The notes beneath the pieces were generated by a model. It did not search any database. It was not told the origin of the DNA and worked only from the letters and a program-made list of their open reading frames with translations. A DNA stretch of 41,591 nt from an uncultured Sphingorhabdus sp. (GTDB lineage Bacteria > Pseudomonadota > Alphaproteobacteria > Sphingomonadales > Sphingomonadaceae), in the NCBI GenBank assembly GCA_905479715.1, contig CAJQNR010000112.1, forward strand, positions 1-41,591. Direction: 5' to 3'. The translations under genes were made by a program, and so were the position numbers. Shown here in pieces: positions 1-10,567 of this stretch (the first letter of the stretch is position 1; each line of letters opens with the position of its first letter).

Positions 1-51
1 TTGGCAGCATATATCCGTTTTTCCCGCCAGAATTTTGAGAGGAACATATCA

Positions 52-1590
52 GTGCGTTACGCTTACGGAATTTCAGCAGCTTTGCTTTTGGCCGGCAGTG
101 CAGCCACCCTGACCGGGATCGGTCCGGCAGGGGCACAAACCGCAGCCAATGACAGCTCGGTCATGCGCAATGTCGTACCACGCGCGGGTGCGCCAATGAG
201 CTTTGCCGACCTGACCGAACAATTGCAGCCTGCGGTGGTCAATATATCCACCACCCAGCGCGTGCGGGTGAACACCAGCAATCCCTTTGCCGGGACGCCT
301 TTTGACGGTCTGTTTGGCAATCGCCAGGGCGGCAGCGGTGGTACACAGACCCGCGAGGCACAATCTCTGGGATCCGGCTTCATCATTTCGGCCGACGGTT
401 ATGTTGTCACCAACAACCATGTGGTTGCGCCGGGTGACCGCAATGCAACCATCGAATCGATCACGGTGATCATGCCGGATCGCACCGAATATGAGGCGGA
501 GCTCATCGGTCGCGATGCGGCATCGGATATTGCCGTTCTCAAGATCAAGGCAAACAAGCCCATGCCTTTCGTCAAATTCGGTGACAGCAACAGCGCGCGG
601 GTCGGCGACTGGGTGATTGCGATCGGCAATCCTTTTGGTCTGGGCGGAACCGTAACCACCGGTATCTTGTCGGCCATTCACCGGCGAACCGGATCGGGTG
701 CCTATGACAGCTTCCTGCAAACCGACGCGTCGATAAATCGCGGCAATAGCGGCGGGCCAATGTTTGATCTCAATGGCAATGTCATCGGTATCAACAATGC
801 GATCATTTCGCCAACCGGCGGCAATGTCGGTATCGGCTTTGCAATCCCCGCGGAAGTTGCCGCGCCAATCGTCGAAAAGCTGAAAAGCGGGCAAGCGATC
901 GAGCGCGGTTATCTTGGCGTCCAGATCAGCGCACTTTCCGAAGATCTCGCAGAATCGCTTGGTCTGGAGAAAAACCGGGGTGAATTTGTCCAACGGGTGG
1001 AACCGGGCGAAGCCGCACAAAAAGCCGGCATCCAGGCGGGCGACGTGATCACCAAGGTCAACGGCAAGAGCGTTACCCCGGATCAGACCTTGTCCTATCT
1101 GGTGGCCAACCTGCCTATCGGAACGGAAGTTCCGATCGAACTGGTCCGCGGCGGCAAGACCGTGAAAGTCACGGCGAAGCTTGGCAAACGGCCTACTGAA
1201 GAGGAACTCGCGGGCAATACATTCGATCCGGATGCGGAAGACAACGCCATGGGTCAGGACGACAATGGCGCCAGCGCACAGGCAACAGCCGATGCTCTCG
1301 GCTTGTCAGTCGTTGATCTGACGCCGGCGATTGCACGTCAGATCGGCGTTCCGTCGACGCAAAAAGGCGTCGTCGTGTCGACCGTCAATCCCAACAGCGA
1401 TGCCGCTCAAAAAGGTATCCGGCGGGGTTACCTGATCACCAGCGTCAACCGGCAGCCGGTCACCAGCGCCGCTGATCTGGACAAGGCGATCACCAGCGCG
1501 AAGCGCGCGAACCGCGAAGCCGTGCTGCTGCAGGTTCGTCGCGGTGCACGCGATCCGCTGTTTGTCGCGGTTCGTCTTCAGGACAGCTAA
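52..1590 (+). CDS. degP: Do-family periplasmic serine endopeptidase (DegP/HtrA-like) with two PDZ domains
   Basis: ORF 1-1590, likely GTG start at 52 (VRYAYGISAALLLAG signal peptide). Trypsin-like triad motifs NNHVV, SDIAVLK, GNSGGP, followed by two PDZ-like regions (GYLGVQI..., KGVVVSTVNPNS...). Confidence 0.95.
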   Translation: MRYAYGISAALLLAGSAATLTGIGPAGAQTAANDSSVMRNVVPRAGAPMSFADLTEQLQPAVVNISTTQRVRVNTSNPFAGTPFDGLFGNRQGGSGGTQTREAQSLGSGFIISADGYVVTNNHVVAPGDRNATIESITVIMPDRTEYEAELIGRDAASDIAVLKIKANKPMPFVKFGDSNSARVGDWVIAIGNPFGLGGTVTTGILSAIHRRTGSGAYDSFLQTDASINRGNSGGPMFDLNGNVIGINNAIISPTGGNVGIGFAIPAEVAAPIVEKLKSGQAIERGYLGVQISALSEDLAESLGLEKNRGEFVQRVEPGEAAQKAGIQAGDVITKVNGKSVTPDQTLSYLVANLPIGTEVPIELVRGGKTVKVTAKLGKRPTEEELAGNTFDPDAEDNAMGQDDNGASAQATADALGLSVVDLTPAIARQIGVPSTQKGVVVSTVNPNSDAAQKGIRRGYLITSVNRQPVTSAADLDKAITSAKRANREAVLLQVRRGARDPLFVAVRLQDS

Positions 1591-1613
1591 ACGCGTATAA
1601 ACATATGTAACAG

Positions 1614-1647
1614 AAAAAGGCCGGTGCTTGACGCCGGCCTTTTTTTT
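1614..1647 (+). terminator. Rho-independent terminator downstream of degP
   Basis: AAAAAGGCCGG-tgcttgacg-CCGGCCTTTTTTTT: strong GC stem followed by a T-run, 24 bp after the stop codon. Confidence 0.9.
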
Positions 1648-1694
1648 GCGTCAAGCTGGGCGCAGCTTTGCAAAACAATTGAGGGAATCCGCCA

Positions 1695-3275
1695 ATGGCC
1701 GATGCAACTGAAATTTTTCTCGGACTGGGCGGCGGCCAACGGCAAAGCCTCAATCTCTCCCGTGCGAACCGCCACGGCCTGATCGCTGGCGCCACCGGCA
1801 CGGGTAAAACGGTCACCCTGCAAGGGTTGGCCGAAAGCTTCTCCGCCAATGGCGTGCCGGTCTTTGTCGCCGACGTCAAAGGCGATCTCTCCGGGGTTTC
1901 CATGGCCGGCTCGTCGCAATTCAAACATGCCGACAAGCTGGAGGAACGCGCCGCCGAACTGGGCATGAGCGATTATGCCTATTCCGACAATCCGGCAATA
2001 TTCTGGGACCTGTACGGCAAACAGGGCCATCCGATCCGGACGACGATCACGGAAATGGGTCCGCTGCTGCTGGCGCGGCTGATGGATTTGAACGACACCC
2101 AGGAAGGCGTGCTCAACATCGTGTTCCGCTTTGCCGATGAAGAAGGCTTGCTGCTGCTGAACCTGGACGACCTGCAGTCGATGCTCGCCTATACCGCAGA
2201 AAATGCAAAGCAGCTTTCCGCCAAATATGGCAATGTCAGCAAGGCCAGCGTTGGCGCGATCCAGCGCCAGTTGCTGCAACTCGACAGCCAGGGTGCGGGC
2301 CAGTTTTTTGGCGAACCGGCGCTCGAGATCGATGATTTCATCAAATGCGATGATCAGGGTCGCGGCTATATCAACATACTCGCCGCTGATCAGCTGATGC
2401 GCAGCCCGAAACTTTACGCGACATTCCTGCTCTGGCTGCTCGCCGAATTGTTCGAGACCCTGCCGGAAGTCGGCGATCCGACCAAACCGAAGCTGGTCTT
2501 CTTCTTTGACGAAGCGCATCTGCTGTTCGACGACGCCCCCAAGGCGCTGGAAGACAAGATCGAGCAAGTCGTGCGCCTGATCCGGTCGAAAGGCGTTGGC
2601 GTCTATTTCGTTACCCAGAACCCGGTCGACATTCCCCAGGAAATTGCTGGCCAGCTCGGCAATCGCGTGCAGCATGCCCTGCGCGCCTTTACCCCGCGTG
2701 ACAAGAAAGCGATCAAGGCTGCGGCGGACACCTTCCGGATCAACCCCGATCTTGATGTCGAGCAGGCGATCACCGAATTGCGCGTCGGCGAAGCGCTTGT
2801 CTCGACCCTGCTGGAAGATGGCGCTCCATCAGTGGTCGAGAGGACCCTGATCAAGCCACCGCGCTCCCGTCTCGGGCCAGTCACCGTCAAGGAACGCGCG
2901 ATCATCAATTCGATCTCGCCCTATGAAGGCAAATATGACGAAGAGGTCGACCGCCACAGCGCCGAGGAAATATTGGCGCAGAAGGTGATCGACGCCACGG
3001 AAACGGCAAAGGAAGTCGCGGAAAAGGGCGAAGCCGAAGTCGGCAAGCGCTCACGCAAGAGCAAAAGCATTTGGGAAAAGGCCTTCAGCCGCGGGACCAA
3101 GGTCGCGATGGGTTCCGCAGCAGGCATGGCTGCCTCGACCATGTTGGGGAAGAAATCGCGGGCGGACCCGATGCGATCAGGCGTGACTTCGGCGGTCGGT
3201 TCGGTCGTTACCGACCTTGCGGGACCGGTTGCCGGACGCTTCGTGCGCAACCTGATCGGCGGATTGATGCGATAA
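1695..3275 (+). CDS. HerA/DUF853-like ATPase (helicase HerA-like domain protein)
   Basis: Walker A GATGTGKT, Walker B-like [19 protein letters not shown]; typical DUF853 architecture with a basic C-terminus. Confidence 0.9.
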   Translation: MADATEIFLGLGGGQRQSLNLSRANRHGLIAGATGTGKTVTLQGLAESFSANGVPVFVADVKGDLSGVSMAGSSQFKHADKLEERAAELGMSDYAYSDNPAIFWDLYGKQGHPIRTTITEMGPLLLARLMDLNDTQEGVLNIVFRFADEEGLLLLNLDDLQSMLAYTAENAKQLSAKYGNVSKASVGAIQRQLLQLDSQGAGQFFGEPALEIDDFIKCDDQGRGYINILAADQLMRSPKLYATFLLWLLAELFETLPEVGDPTKPKLVFFFDEAHLLFDDAPKALEDKIEQVVRLIRSKGVGVYFVTQNPVDIPQEIAGQLGNRVQHALRAFTPRDKKAIKAAADTFRINPDLDVEQAITELRVGEALVSTLLEDGAPSVVERTLIKPPRSRLGPVTVKERAIINSISPYEGKYDEEVDRHSAEEILAQKVIDATETAKEVAEKGEAEVGKRSRKSKSIWEKAFSRGTKVAMGSAAGMAASTMLGKKSRADPMRSGVTSAVGSVVTDLAGPVAGRFVRNLIGGLMR

Positions 3276-3285
3276 CCGCTATCAT

Positions 3286-3306
3286 GCTGCGCTTCAGAAG
3301 CGCAGC
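3286..3306. terminator. Hairpin between convergent genes
   Basis: GCTGCGCTTC-a-GAAGCGCAGC perfect inverted repeat between HerA-like (+) and thioesterase (-) genes. Confidence 0.6.
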
Positions 3307-3313
3307 AAACTAG

Positions 3314-3715
3314 CTATTCCTTGCTGCCGAAAAATCGCGCGACAATATCTTTTGCCAGGCGAGTCGGGCGCAAGGTGTCGGCATCGATGCAGCACCAGCT
3401 CGACTGTACTTCGGCAAGCACCTCTTCGCCGCGGCGAATGACCGTGCTGTAGAAGGCCCGCGCACCATGTACTTTTTCGAGCAAGACTTCGGCGATCACG
3501 TCATCGTCGAGGAACGCCGGTTTCCGGTAGGTTATCTCGTGTTTCAGAGCCACCCAAAGATGATCAGCGACCGCTTCGGAAGGCGCAAATTTCTGCCAAT
3601 GCGCGACCACAGCTTCCTGCACCCACGTCAGATAATTGGCATTGTTTACATGTCCCATGAAATCAATGTCAGACGCCTCGATGGCAATGCTGTGATGATG
3701 TGAAATGCTGTTCAT
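3314..3715 (-). CDS. Acyl-CoA thioesterase (4HBT hotdog family)
   Basis: DIDFMGHVNNANYLTWVQEA motif; probable start at 3715 (MNSISHHHS). Confidence 0.85.
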   Translation of the reverse strand: MNSISHHHSIAIEASDIDFMGHVNNANYLTWVQEAVVAHWQKFAPSEAVADHLWVALKHEITYRKPAFLDDDVIAEVLLEKVHGARAFYSTVIRRGEEVLAEVQSSWCCIDADTLRPTRLAKDIVARFFGSKE

Positions 3716-3798
3716 ATCATCAATATATAAGATTAGCGGAGGCCGATTGATAGGGCAAACTAGATTCATGCTCCAGAATCCGGGAGCAGATCGTCAAA

Positions 3799-4887
3799 TC
3801 AGGCCAGGCCAAGCTTGAAGTTTTTGAACGCCAGTCGCCGTCCCACCGTGAAATTCCGAAACGCTGATGCGCCGTCAATCGTCGATAAAAATTCATCCAC
3901 CGCCAGTTTGTCGGCATCAGGCAAGTCCCGATAATAGTCCAGCGGCCGCTGCAGCATCCACAGACTGAACGGCGGCGCGATCCGTTGTCCGGTCACGCCC
4001 TCGACGGCAAATTCCGCCATCCCGACGGCGCGCGGAATTTCTATATCCGGATTGGCCTTGGCCCAGCTAGCTAACATATCTGCAGTGTTCTGGAGAAACG
4101 GCATTTGTTCGACCATCATCCGCTCGAGAACCGGCAACAGAGTCTGCGGAATTTCGTCATCAGGCAGAAATTCTCCGGACAATGGCGCTTTGACATCCAC
4201 CATCCGTTCAACCCAGGCGGCAACGCGCGGGGCCAGACGCTTCATGATCTCGCCCGATGCAGGATCACGGTAAAGATGGGCATATAGCGGCCCGATCAAG
4301 CCATAATCGCCGATCGAGGGCCGGGATCCCAGCAGATAATCATGGACCGCAAAATGGGCGTCGAGATCGGCGAGCAAGGCTTCATAGCTGGCTTCGATTG
4401 CCGGTATGGTCTGCGGATTGATACCGAGAACCGGACAGAAACCCTTGAAACTGGCGCCGCGTTCCCGACCCAGGGCCAATTGATCTTCCCTGCTCGCATC
4501 GGGCGCTGCGGTTGCGCCAAATTCTCCGTACACCCACTCTTCGTTATAATTCCAGCGATAGTGCATCGCCGGGATCACCAGCCATTCATCACCGAAGACT
4601 TCCATCAGCAAGGCCACCAGCCGCTGTTTCGGCGTCTCCGGATAGACCGAAGGCCCGCCGATCTCGTCTTCGAAATGGTCGATGATCAGTGTCGTATCCT
4701 GAAGCGTTTCGCCCGCCTCGGTTTCCATCACCGGAATCACGGGACGCCCAACCTTGGGAACGATGATTGTCTTGTAGACATCCGTGGAGCTCAGGATCTC
4801 TTCATATTCCACGCCCTTCCAGTCGAGATAGGCGCGGGCCTTGCCGGAATAGAGCGAAAGCGGCGCGGCGTATAATTTATGGGCCAT
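3799..4887 (-). CDS. Glutathione S-transferase family protein
   Basis: N-terminal thioredoxin-like [31 protein letters not shown]...VPKVGRPVIPVMETEAGETLQDTTLIIDHFE; start overlaps the queF stop (TGATG). Confidence 0.85.
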   Translation of the reverse strand: MAHKLYAAPLSLYSGKARAYLDWKGVEYEEILSSTDVYKTIIVPKVGRPVIPVMETEAGETLQDTTLIIDHFEDEIGGPSVYPETPKQRLVALLMEVFGDEWLVIPAMHYRWNYNEEWVYGEFGATAAPDASREDQLALGRERGASFKGFCPVLGINPQTIPAIEASYEALLADLDAHFAVHDYLLGSRPSIGDYGLIGPLYAHLYRDPASGEIMKRLAPRVAAWVERMVDVKAPLSGEFLPDDEIPQTLLPVLERMMVEQMPFLQNTADMLASWAKANPDIEIPRAVGMAEFAVEGVTGQRIAPPFSLWMLQRPLDYYRDLPDADKLAVDEFLSTIDGASAFRNFTVGRRLAFKNFKLGLA

Positions 4888-5357
4888 CAGCCACGCCCCC
4901 GATAAGCGGCAACGCCCTGATCGGGCAACCAAAGTCCTTTGGGTGGTTCGCCCGATTGCCAGAATATATCAATCGGAATGCCGCCGCGCGGATACCAATA
5001 GCCGCCGATCCGCAGCCATTTCGGCTGCATTTCGTCGAACAGCCGCTTGCCGATTCCGACCGTGCAGTCTTCGTGAAAGGCGGCATGATCGCGAAACGAT
5101 CCGAGAAACAGCTTGAGTGATTTCGATTCGACGATCGTCTGGTCCGGCGCATAGTCAATCACCAGATGGGCAAAATCCGGCTGACCGGTCACCGGGCAAA
5201 GCGAGGTGAATTCCGGTACGGCAAAGCGCGTCAGATAGAGCTCGCCAGCGCGAGGATTGGGGACATAATCAAGTATCGCCTCTTCGGGCGAGGCTGGCAT
5301 GGCACTCGTTTTACCCAGAAATTTCGGTGCTGGCGGAGCGGAAGGATCATCGTTCAT
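4887..5357 (-). CDS. queF: NADPH-dependent 7-cyano-7-deazaguanine reductase
   Basis: [55 protein letters not shown]: diagnostic QueF motifs. Confidence 0.97.
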   Translation of the reverse strand: MNDDPSAPPAPKFLGKTSAMPASPEEAILDYVPNPRAGELYLTRFAVPEFTSLCPVTGQPDFAHLVIDYAPDQTIVESKSLKLFLGSFRDHAAFHEDCTVGIGKRLFDEMQPKWLRIGGYWYPRGGIPIDIFWQSGEPPKGLWLPDQGVAAYRGRG

Positions 5358-5385
5358 GCAGATTATCTAGTGCACAGGGCGCCTC

Positions 5386-6672
5386 ATGTCATCACTCCTG
5401 CTGCATTCATCGGCGGTTCAGCGCTTCGGGCTGCAAATCAATCCGGGAATGCACAGGGACATGGTTGTTTTTCAGTCGATCGCACATAATCGCTTCAGGA
5501 ATATTCTAACGGGCGCAGCGTTGCTGCTGTTACCGTGTGCTGCGGCTGTGGCGCAAACGTCGGTTGATGAACCGCTCCCCAACCCGCAATCCCGGCCATC
5601 GGTGGAAAGCTATTCGCTACCCCCCGGCACCACGCCAGACGGTAATGTTTTGCAGGGGCCTGCTGACGCCGAAATCCCCCTTGTCAGACCATCTGTTGTT
5701 GCCCCACGAACCGCGCCTGACAAAGCACCGGCGGAATCCACCACTCCGGCGGTGGAGCCTGGCATCACCGACAACGGGAACAGGAATGGGCAAGGACAGC
5801 AACCCGTCGAACAGGCCCCGCCCCGCCCGCAAGTCACACGCGACATTTCCCCGCCGACACCCGAACCACCGATAGAAGAATCAACACCCGCATCAGACCA
5901 ACCTCCCGTGTCCACTGACGCCCCTGCGTCAATCATCGCTCCGGACTCACCTCCATCTGAATCCCTGCCGGAATCCCCACCGGAACCTGCAGCGGCAAAG
6001 CAGGCCAGCCAATGGTATCTTCTGCTGCTCGCGGGTCTGCTCTTCATTCTGCTTGGCGCGTTATTTTTCTGGCGCGCACGCCGGGCAACCGCCGGACAAT
6101 CAACCTCCACAGCAGCAGATCGAGTGGAAACCAGCCCGACGGACGATAGCGCCCAACGCGTGAAACCACTCCCCGCCGTTTTTTCACCCCCGCCTGCCAT
6201 TGCCATTGGCTTTCGACCACATGCGGCAAATGCAACGCTGTTCAACGCCGTATTGGGATTCGAACTCACCCTGTCGAACCACGGCGGCGAAGCGCTGACG
6301 GGCATCAGGGTTTCTGGTTCCATGGATCAGGCGGGCGAGCAGACAACCGGCGATCCCGCCCTCCCCGACGACTCCGCATTCGGAGAAATAGCGGCGCTTG
6401 AGCCGGGAGAAACCGAGACAATCGTTGCGGAATTTCGCATCCCCTTGGCCAGCATCCGCCCGATCGCCTTCCGATCCCAGGCCTTGTTCATCCCGCAGGT
6501 CCAATTCTCGATCGAATATACCGATGACTCCGGCTTCCGGCATTTTCAGACAGTGGCCTATCTGGTCGGACAGGAACATCAGCCACCACGCCAGAAAATG
6601 GCGCCTTTCCGGCTGGATATGGGCCCGCGCAGCTTTACGCCACTTGGCCATCGCCTGCTCGCAGCGGGGTGA
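5386..6672 (+). CDS. Proline-rich membrane protein of unknown function
   Basis: Possible start at 5461 (MVVFQSIAHNRFRNILTGAALLLLPCAAAVAQ signal peptide), long Pro/Ser/Glu-rich segment, one TM helix (WYLLLLAGLLFILLGALFFWRARR), C-terminal beta-rich domain. Confidence 0.75.
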   Translation: MSSLLLHSSAVQRFGLQINPGMHRDMVVFQSIAHNRFRNILTGAALLLLPCAAAVAQTSVDEPLPNPQSRPSVESYSLPPGTTPDGNVLQGPADAEIPLVRPSVVAPRTAPDKAPAESTTPAVEPGITDNGNRNGQGQQPVEQAPPRPQVTRDISPPTPEPPIEESTPASDQPPVSTDAPASIIAPDSPPSESLPESPPEPAAAKQASQWYLLLLAGLLFILLGALFFWRARRATAGQSTSTAADRVETSPTDDSAQRVKPLPAVFSPPPAIAIGFRPHAANATLFNAVLGFELTLSNHGGEALTGIRVSGSMDQAGEQTTGDPALPDDSAFGEIAALEPGETETIVAEFRIPLASIRPIAFRSQALFIPQVQFSIEYTDDSGFRHFQTVAYLVGQEHQPPRQKMAPFRLDMGPRSFTPLGHRLLAAG

Positions 6673-6865
6673 TATTTTCCCGGTCCGCGAATGACGGGCG
6701 CGGATCGCATTGCAAACCGTGCCGAGTGCCAATGGTGCCCCGTGTAAAAAAACAACATAAGCGGTGGATTCGGCGGGCGATGCGTTATAGCCTCGACGTC
6801 TGGAAATCGAATCGCTAAACGGCGGGGCGAGTAGCGCAAATGGTTGCGGGCATGAGGAGTTTATT

Positions 6866-7702
6866 ATGGAATTGTTGGTATCGACCGACTGGCTAGCCAA
6901 CGAACTGGGTGCGTCTGACTTGCGGATTGTCGACGCGACCAAATTTTTGGCCGATGCAGGACGCGATCCTGCCGCTGAATATGAAGCGGGTCACATCCCC
7001 GGCGCGGTATTCATGGACCTCAGCGATTTGACCGATACCAGCAACCCGGTCGAAAACATGCTGCCTCCGGCTGAAAAATTTGCCAGTCGCATGCAATCTC
7101 TCGGCCTGGGCGATGGCAGCCGTGTGGTCCTCTATGATGACAGTCCACTTAAGAGCGCAGCCCGCGCATGGTGGATGCTGACCATTTTCGGTGCGCATGA
7201 AGTGGCGCTGCTGGACGGCGGCATTGCCAAGTGGAAGGCCGAAGGCCGGCCGCTTGAAACCGGCAAGGAAGCGCTGCGTCACCGCCATTTCACTGTCTGG
7301 AAAGATGACAAGGACGTCCGTTCCAAGGCGGACATGCTCGCCAATCTGCACAGCAAGAATGAGCAGGTCGTAGACGCCCGCCCTGCCGACCGGTTCAGCG
7401 GTGAAGCACCCGATATTCGCAGCACCACGGCGCCCGGCCACATTCCCGGTTCAACCAATATTCCGCACGGCAACTTTTTCAATGCCGACGGCACATGGAA
7501 GAGCAGCGACGAGATCAAGGCAATTTTCAGCGATGCCGGCGTGGATCTTTCCAAGCCCCTGATCACGACCTGCGGTTCGGGCATGACGGCAGCGGTAATA
7601 TCCTTTGCCGCGGCGCTTGCCGGAGCCGAAAAAACCGCACTTTATGATGGCAGCTGGGCCGAATGGGGCGCCGACGCGGACACCCCGAAAGAAACTGGCT
7701 GA
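6866..7702 (+). CDS. sseA: 3-mercaptopyruvate sulfurtransferase (double rhodanese)
   Basis: Two rhodanese domains; active loop TTCGSGMTAA (CGSGVTA-type); ARPADRFSG, GHIPGS motifs; GAGGAG RBS-like sequence upstream. Confidence 0.93.
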   Translation: MELLVSTDWLANELGASDLRIVDATKFLADAGRDPAAEYEAGHIPGAVFMDLSDLTDTSNPVENMLPPAEKFASRMQSLGLGDGSRVVLYDDSPLKSAARAWWMLTIFGAHEVALLDGGIAKWKAEGRPLETGKEALRHRHFTVWKDDKDVRSKADMLANLHSKNEQVVDARPADRFSGEAPDIRSTTAPGHIPGSTNIPHGNFFNADGTWKSSDEIKAIFSDAGVDLSKPLITTCGSGMTAAVISFAAALAGAEKTALYDGSWAEWGADADTPKETG

Positions 7703-7728
7703 AGATGCCTTTGCGGCTGGATCGATAA

Positions 7729-8928
7729 TTGGCCGATAACGACTCCGGGGCAAAAAATCCTGCGACGCAGGTCGTTACCGGCGGACGCCGGAAAGAGTGG
7801 ACCGGATCCGTGGTCAATCCGCCTGTCTGGCGGGGAAGCACGCATTTATACGAAAATGTCGCGCATCTCCGGGACGGCGTAAAATCCAACGCAGACGGTC
7901 GTTTCTTCTATGGCCGCCGCGGCTCCCCGACCCAATGGTCACTCGCCGAAGCGCTCACCGAAATGGAACCCGGCGCGGCCGGAACCATGCTCTATCCTTC
8001 CGGCGTCGCCGCCATTTCCTGCGCGTTGCTCGCTGTCCTGAATCCCGGCGACGAAATCCTGCTGGCCGACAGCAGCTATGACCCGAGCCGCAGCTTCGCC
8101 GATGCCTTTCTGAAACGCATGGGCATTTCAGCCCGCTATTATGATCCGACAATGGGCGCCGATATCGCCGAACTATTCGCCCCGAATACAAAGGCCATAT
8201 TGATGGAAAGCCCCGGCAGCCTGACCTTCGAGGTTCAGGATATCCCGGCGATCTGCAGGGTGGCGCGCGACGCGGGCATCGTGACATTGCTCGACAATAC
8301 ATGGGCAACGTCGCGCTTTTTCCCGGCGCTGGAACATGGGGTTGATATCGCGATAACCGCTGCCACCAAATATATCGTCGGACATAGCGACGTAATGATG
8401 GGAGCGGTGACCACCCATAGCAAATATTGGACTTCTCTCCGGCGCACCGCGCAACAGCTCGGACAGGTGGTCTCGCCGGATGACGCCTATCTCGCAGCGC
8501 GCGGCCTGAGAACCCTGGATGTCCGGCTGCGCCAGCACGAAGCCAGCGCGCTGAAAATTGCCCATTGGTTGAAGGACCGGCCCGAGGTCGGCCTCGTCCT
8601 CCATCCTGCCCTGCCCGACTGTCCGGGCCATGCAATATGGAAACGCGATTTCAAGGGATCATCCGGCCTCTTTTCGTTCGAACTGGCGGATGGTGACGAC
8701 CAGTCCCGTGCCGCGTTCATCGATGCGCTGACGCTGTTCGGCATCGGTTACAGCTGGGGTGGCTTCGAAAGCCTCGCGCTCCCGGTGGATCCGGAAAAAC
8801 ATCGGTCGGCAACCAAATGGACCGGAAAGGGCCCGCTGGTGCGATTAAATATCGGCCTCGAGGATCCCGACGATTTGATAGCAGACCTTGCCAAAGGCTT
8901 TGAACATTATCACAGTGCACGATCATGA
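7729..8928 (+). CDS. metC: Cystathionine beta-lyase (PLP-dependent, Cys/Met metabolism)
   Basis: TTG start; YGRRGSPT, LLDNTWATSRFFPALEHGVDIAITAATKYIVGHSDVMMG (PLP lysine). Confidence 0.92.
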   Translation: MADNDSGAKNPATQVVTGGRRKEWTGSVVNPPVWRGSTHLYENVAHLRDGVKSNADGRFFYGRRGSPTQWSLAEALTEMEPGAAGTMLYPSGVAAISCALLAVLNPGDEILLADSSYDPSRSFADAFLKRMGISARYYDPTMGADIAELFAPNTKAILMESPGSLTFEVQDIPAICRVARDAGIVTLLDNTWATSRFFPALEHGVDIAITAATKYIVGHSDVMMGAVTTHSKYWTSLRRTAQQLGQVVSPDDAYLAARGLRTLDVRLRQHEASALKIAHWLKDRPEVGLVLHPALPDCPGHAIWKRDFKGSSGLFSFELADGDDQSRAAFIDALTLFGIGYSWGGFESLALPVDPEKHRSATKWTGKGPLVRLNIGLEDPDDLIADLAKGFEHYHSARS

Positions 8929-10262
8929 TCCAAAATGCCCTCAACTATCTGGAAAGTCTGGCTCCTGACACGCCCAAGAACGTCCAGTATATTGAAGGTA
9001 TTATCGCTGCAGTACTGGTCGCACTTGCGCTGACCGCCGGCTGGTATCTAAGCAAATATATCGGCCCCAGACTGCGCCACTTGTGGGAAGCCCGCGCAGG
9101 CTATGAGAGCGAACTGGCCGGCCGCCGTATCCGCGACATGACGCGGCGTGCCACCACATTCATTTTGTGCGGCATTTTCCTGTCTTTCTATCCCTGGCAT
9201 CTGATCGCCCAGGTGGTCTTTTCCCTGACCATTGCGATAACCGTCGGCCTGTTTGCCAATGACCTGATCCGCGGCGTCCGGATGCCGGACTGGCTGGGCA
9301 CGGTCATTGGCCTCACTCTTTTCGTCAGTATCGGTTCGGGACTGGTGGGCGGCATCGAACCGATAACGGAGGCCATGGACAAGGTCGGCTTCAGCCTCGG
9401 CTCAAGAAGGATCTCGCTGCTCTGGATTGTGACGCTGGCCATGACCGCCGTGATCATGCTCGCGGTGGCGCGGGTGCTGATGAAGCTGGTCACTTATATT
9501 ATCGGCAACAGCGAACTGGATGGCGCACAAAAGGTTCTGGGCCAGAAGCTCGCCACCGTTGCTATTCTGGGCGGAGCCTTTGTGCTCGGCCTCGACATCG
9601 TCGGGATCGATCTTACGGCTCTGGCGGTCTTCTCCGGTGCCTTCGGCCTCGCCATCGGGTTCGGCATGCAGAAGACGATCGGTAACCTGATCGCCGGGAT
9701 CATCCTGCTGATGGACCGTTCGATCAAGCCCGGGGACGTAATTGCGGTCGGAGATACGTACGGCTGGGTCAACAAGATCGGTGTGCGCGCGGTGTCCATC
9801 CTCACCCGTGCAGGCAAGGAACATCTGATCCCGAACGAGGATCTGATGACACGCGAAGTGGAAAACTGGTCCTATTCCAGCCCCAATGTCCGGATCAGCA
9901 TTCCGGTTGGCGTTTCCTATAATACCGACATGGATCAGGCGATTGAACTGATGAAACAGGCCTGTGTCGACGTACCGCGCGTGCTCAACCATCCCAAGCC
10001 CGTGGTCTGGATGCTCGAATTCGGTGACAGTAGTGTCAATTTCGAAATCCGCTGCTGGATCAAGGACCCGCAATCGGGCGTCGGCAATTTCAAGGCAGCG
10101 ATCCTGAAACGGGTCTGGGATCTGTTCAAGGAACATGGCGTCGAAATCCCCTTCCCGCAGCGCGACATTCATATCAAATCACTGCCCGAGGGCGGAGCGG
10201 TCAGTCTCAAAGCCGGAACGAAAAAGCCTGCGCCCAAAAAAGGAACGGCCGCACCCGGCTAA
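8925..10262 (+). CDS. MscS-family mechanosensitive ion channel
   Basis: GLAIGFGMQKTIGNLIAGIILLMDRSIKPGDVIAVGDTYGWVNKIGVRAVSILTRAGKEHLIPNEDLMT core motif; ATGA overlap with metC. Confidence 0.93.
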   Translation: MIQNALNYLESLAPDTPKNVQYIEGIIAAVLVALALTAGWYLSKYIGPRLRHLWEARAGYESELAGRRIRDMTRRATTFILCGIFLSFYPWHLIAQVVFSLTIAITVGLFANDLIRGVRMPDWLGTVIGLTLFVSIGSGLVGGIEPITEAMDKVGFSLGSRRISLLWIVTLAMTAVIMLAVARVLMKLVTYIIGNSELDGAQKVLGQKLATVAILGGAFVLGLDIVGIDLTALAVFSGAFGLAIGFGMQKTIGNLIAGIILLMDRSIKPGDVIAVGDTYGWVNKIGVRAVSILTRAGKEHLIPNEDLMTREVENWSYSSPNVRISIPVGVSYNTDMDQAIELMKQACVDVPRVLNHPKPVVWMLEFGDSSVNFEIRCWIKDPQSGVGNFKAAILKRVWDLFKEHGVEIPFPQRDIHIKSLPEGGAVSLKAGTKKPAPKKGTAAPG

Positions 10263-10567
10263 CGCGGGACATTGCCGGATCACGCAGCCGACGAGATGCG
10301 ATAGATGATGAAATGACGCTTTTTTAGTCAGCCTGAATCAAATTCGCCTAAATTTTAAGCGTTCAGAAACAGGTTTGTGGCGCAAGTGCAACACGTCACA
10401 ATTATGTCACCTTTGCTGTCATGTTCTATCTTGTGCAGCGCAACAATATAGAGCAGCTTTCTGGTGCATGTTTAAAGACTGTTCGCGTTCGGGGCATCTG
10501 GCGCAATAAAAAAACAGCTGAAACAATAGCAGGAGGGGCGACACGCATTAACGAGAAAGGTATTTCC

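Noticed and set aside
73-1020. 315-aa minus-strand ORF inside degP
   Set aside because: Antisense to the DegP protease core, no domain signature.
1587-2675. 362-aa minus-strand ORF opposite the HerA-like gene
   Set aside because: Shadow ORF in the antisense frame of a clear Walker A/B ATPase gene; it also runs over the degP terminator.
6673-6865. Possible tRNA or S-adenosylmethionine-type riboswitch upstream of sseA
   Set aside because: No cloverleaf or T-loop consensus and no recognisable SAM/SAH riboswitch core could be found by eye.
10376-10400. Possible sigma-54 promoter (TGGCGC...TGCAAC) upstream of the porin
   Set aside because: Spacing between GG and GC elements does not fit the GG-N10-GC rule.
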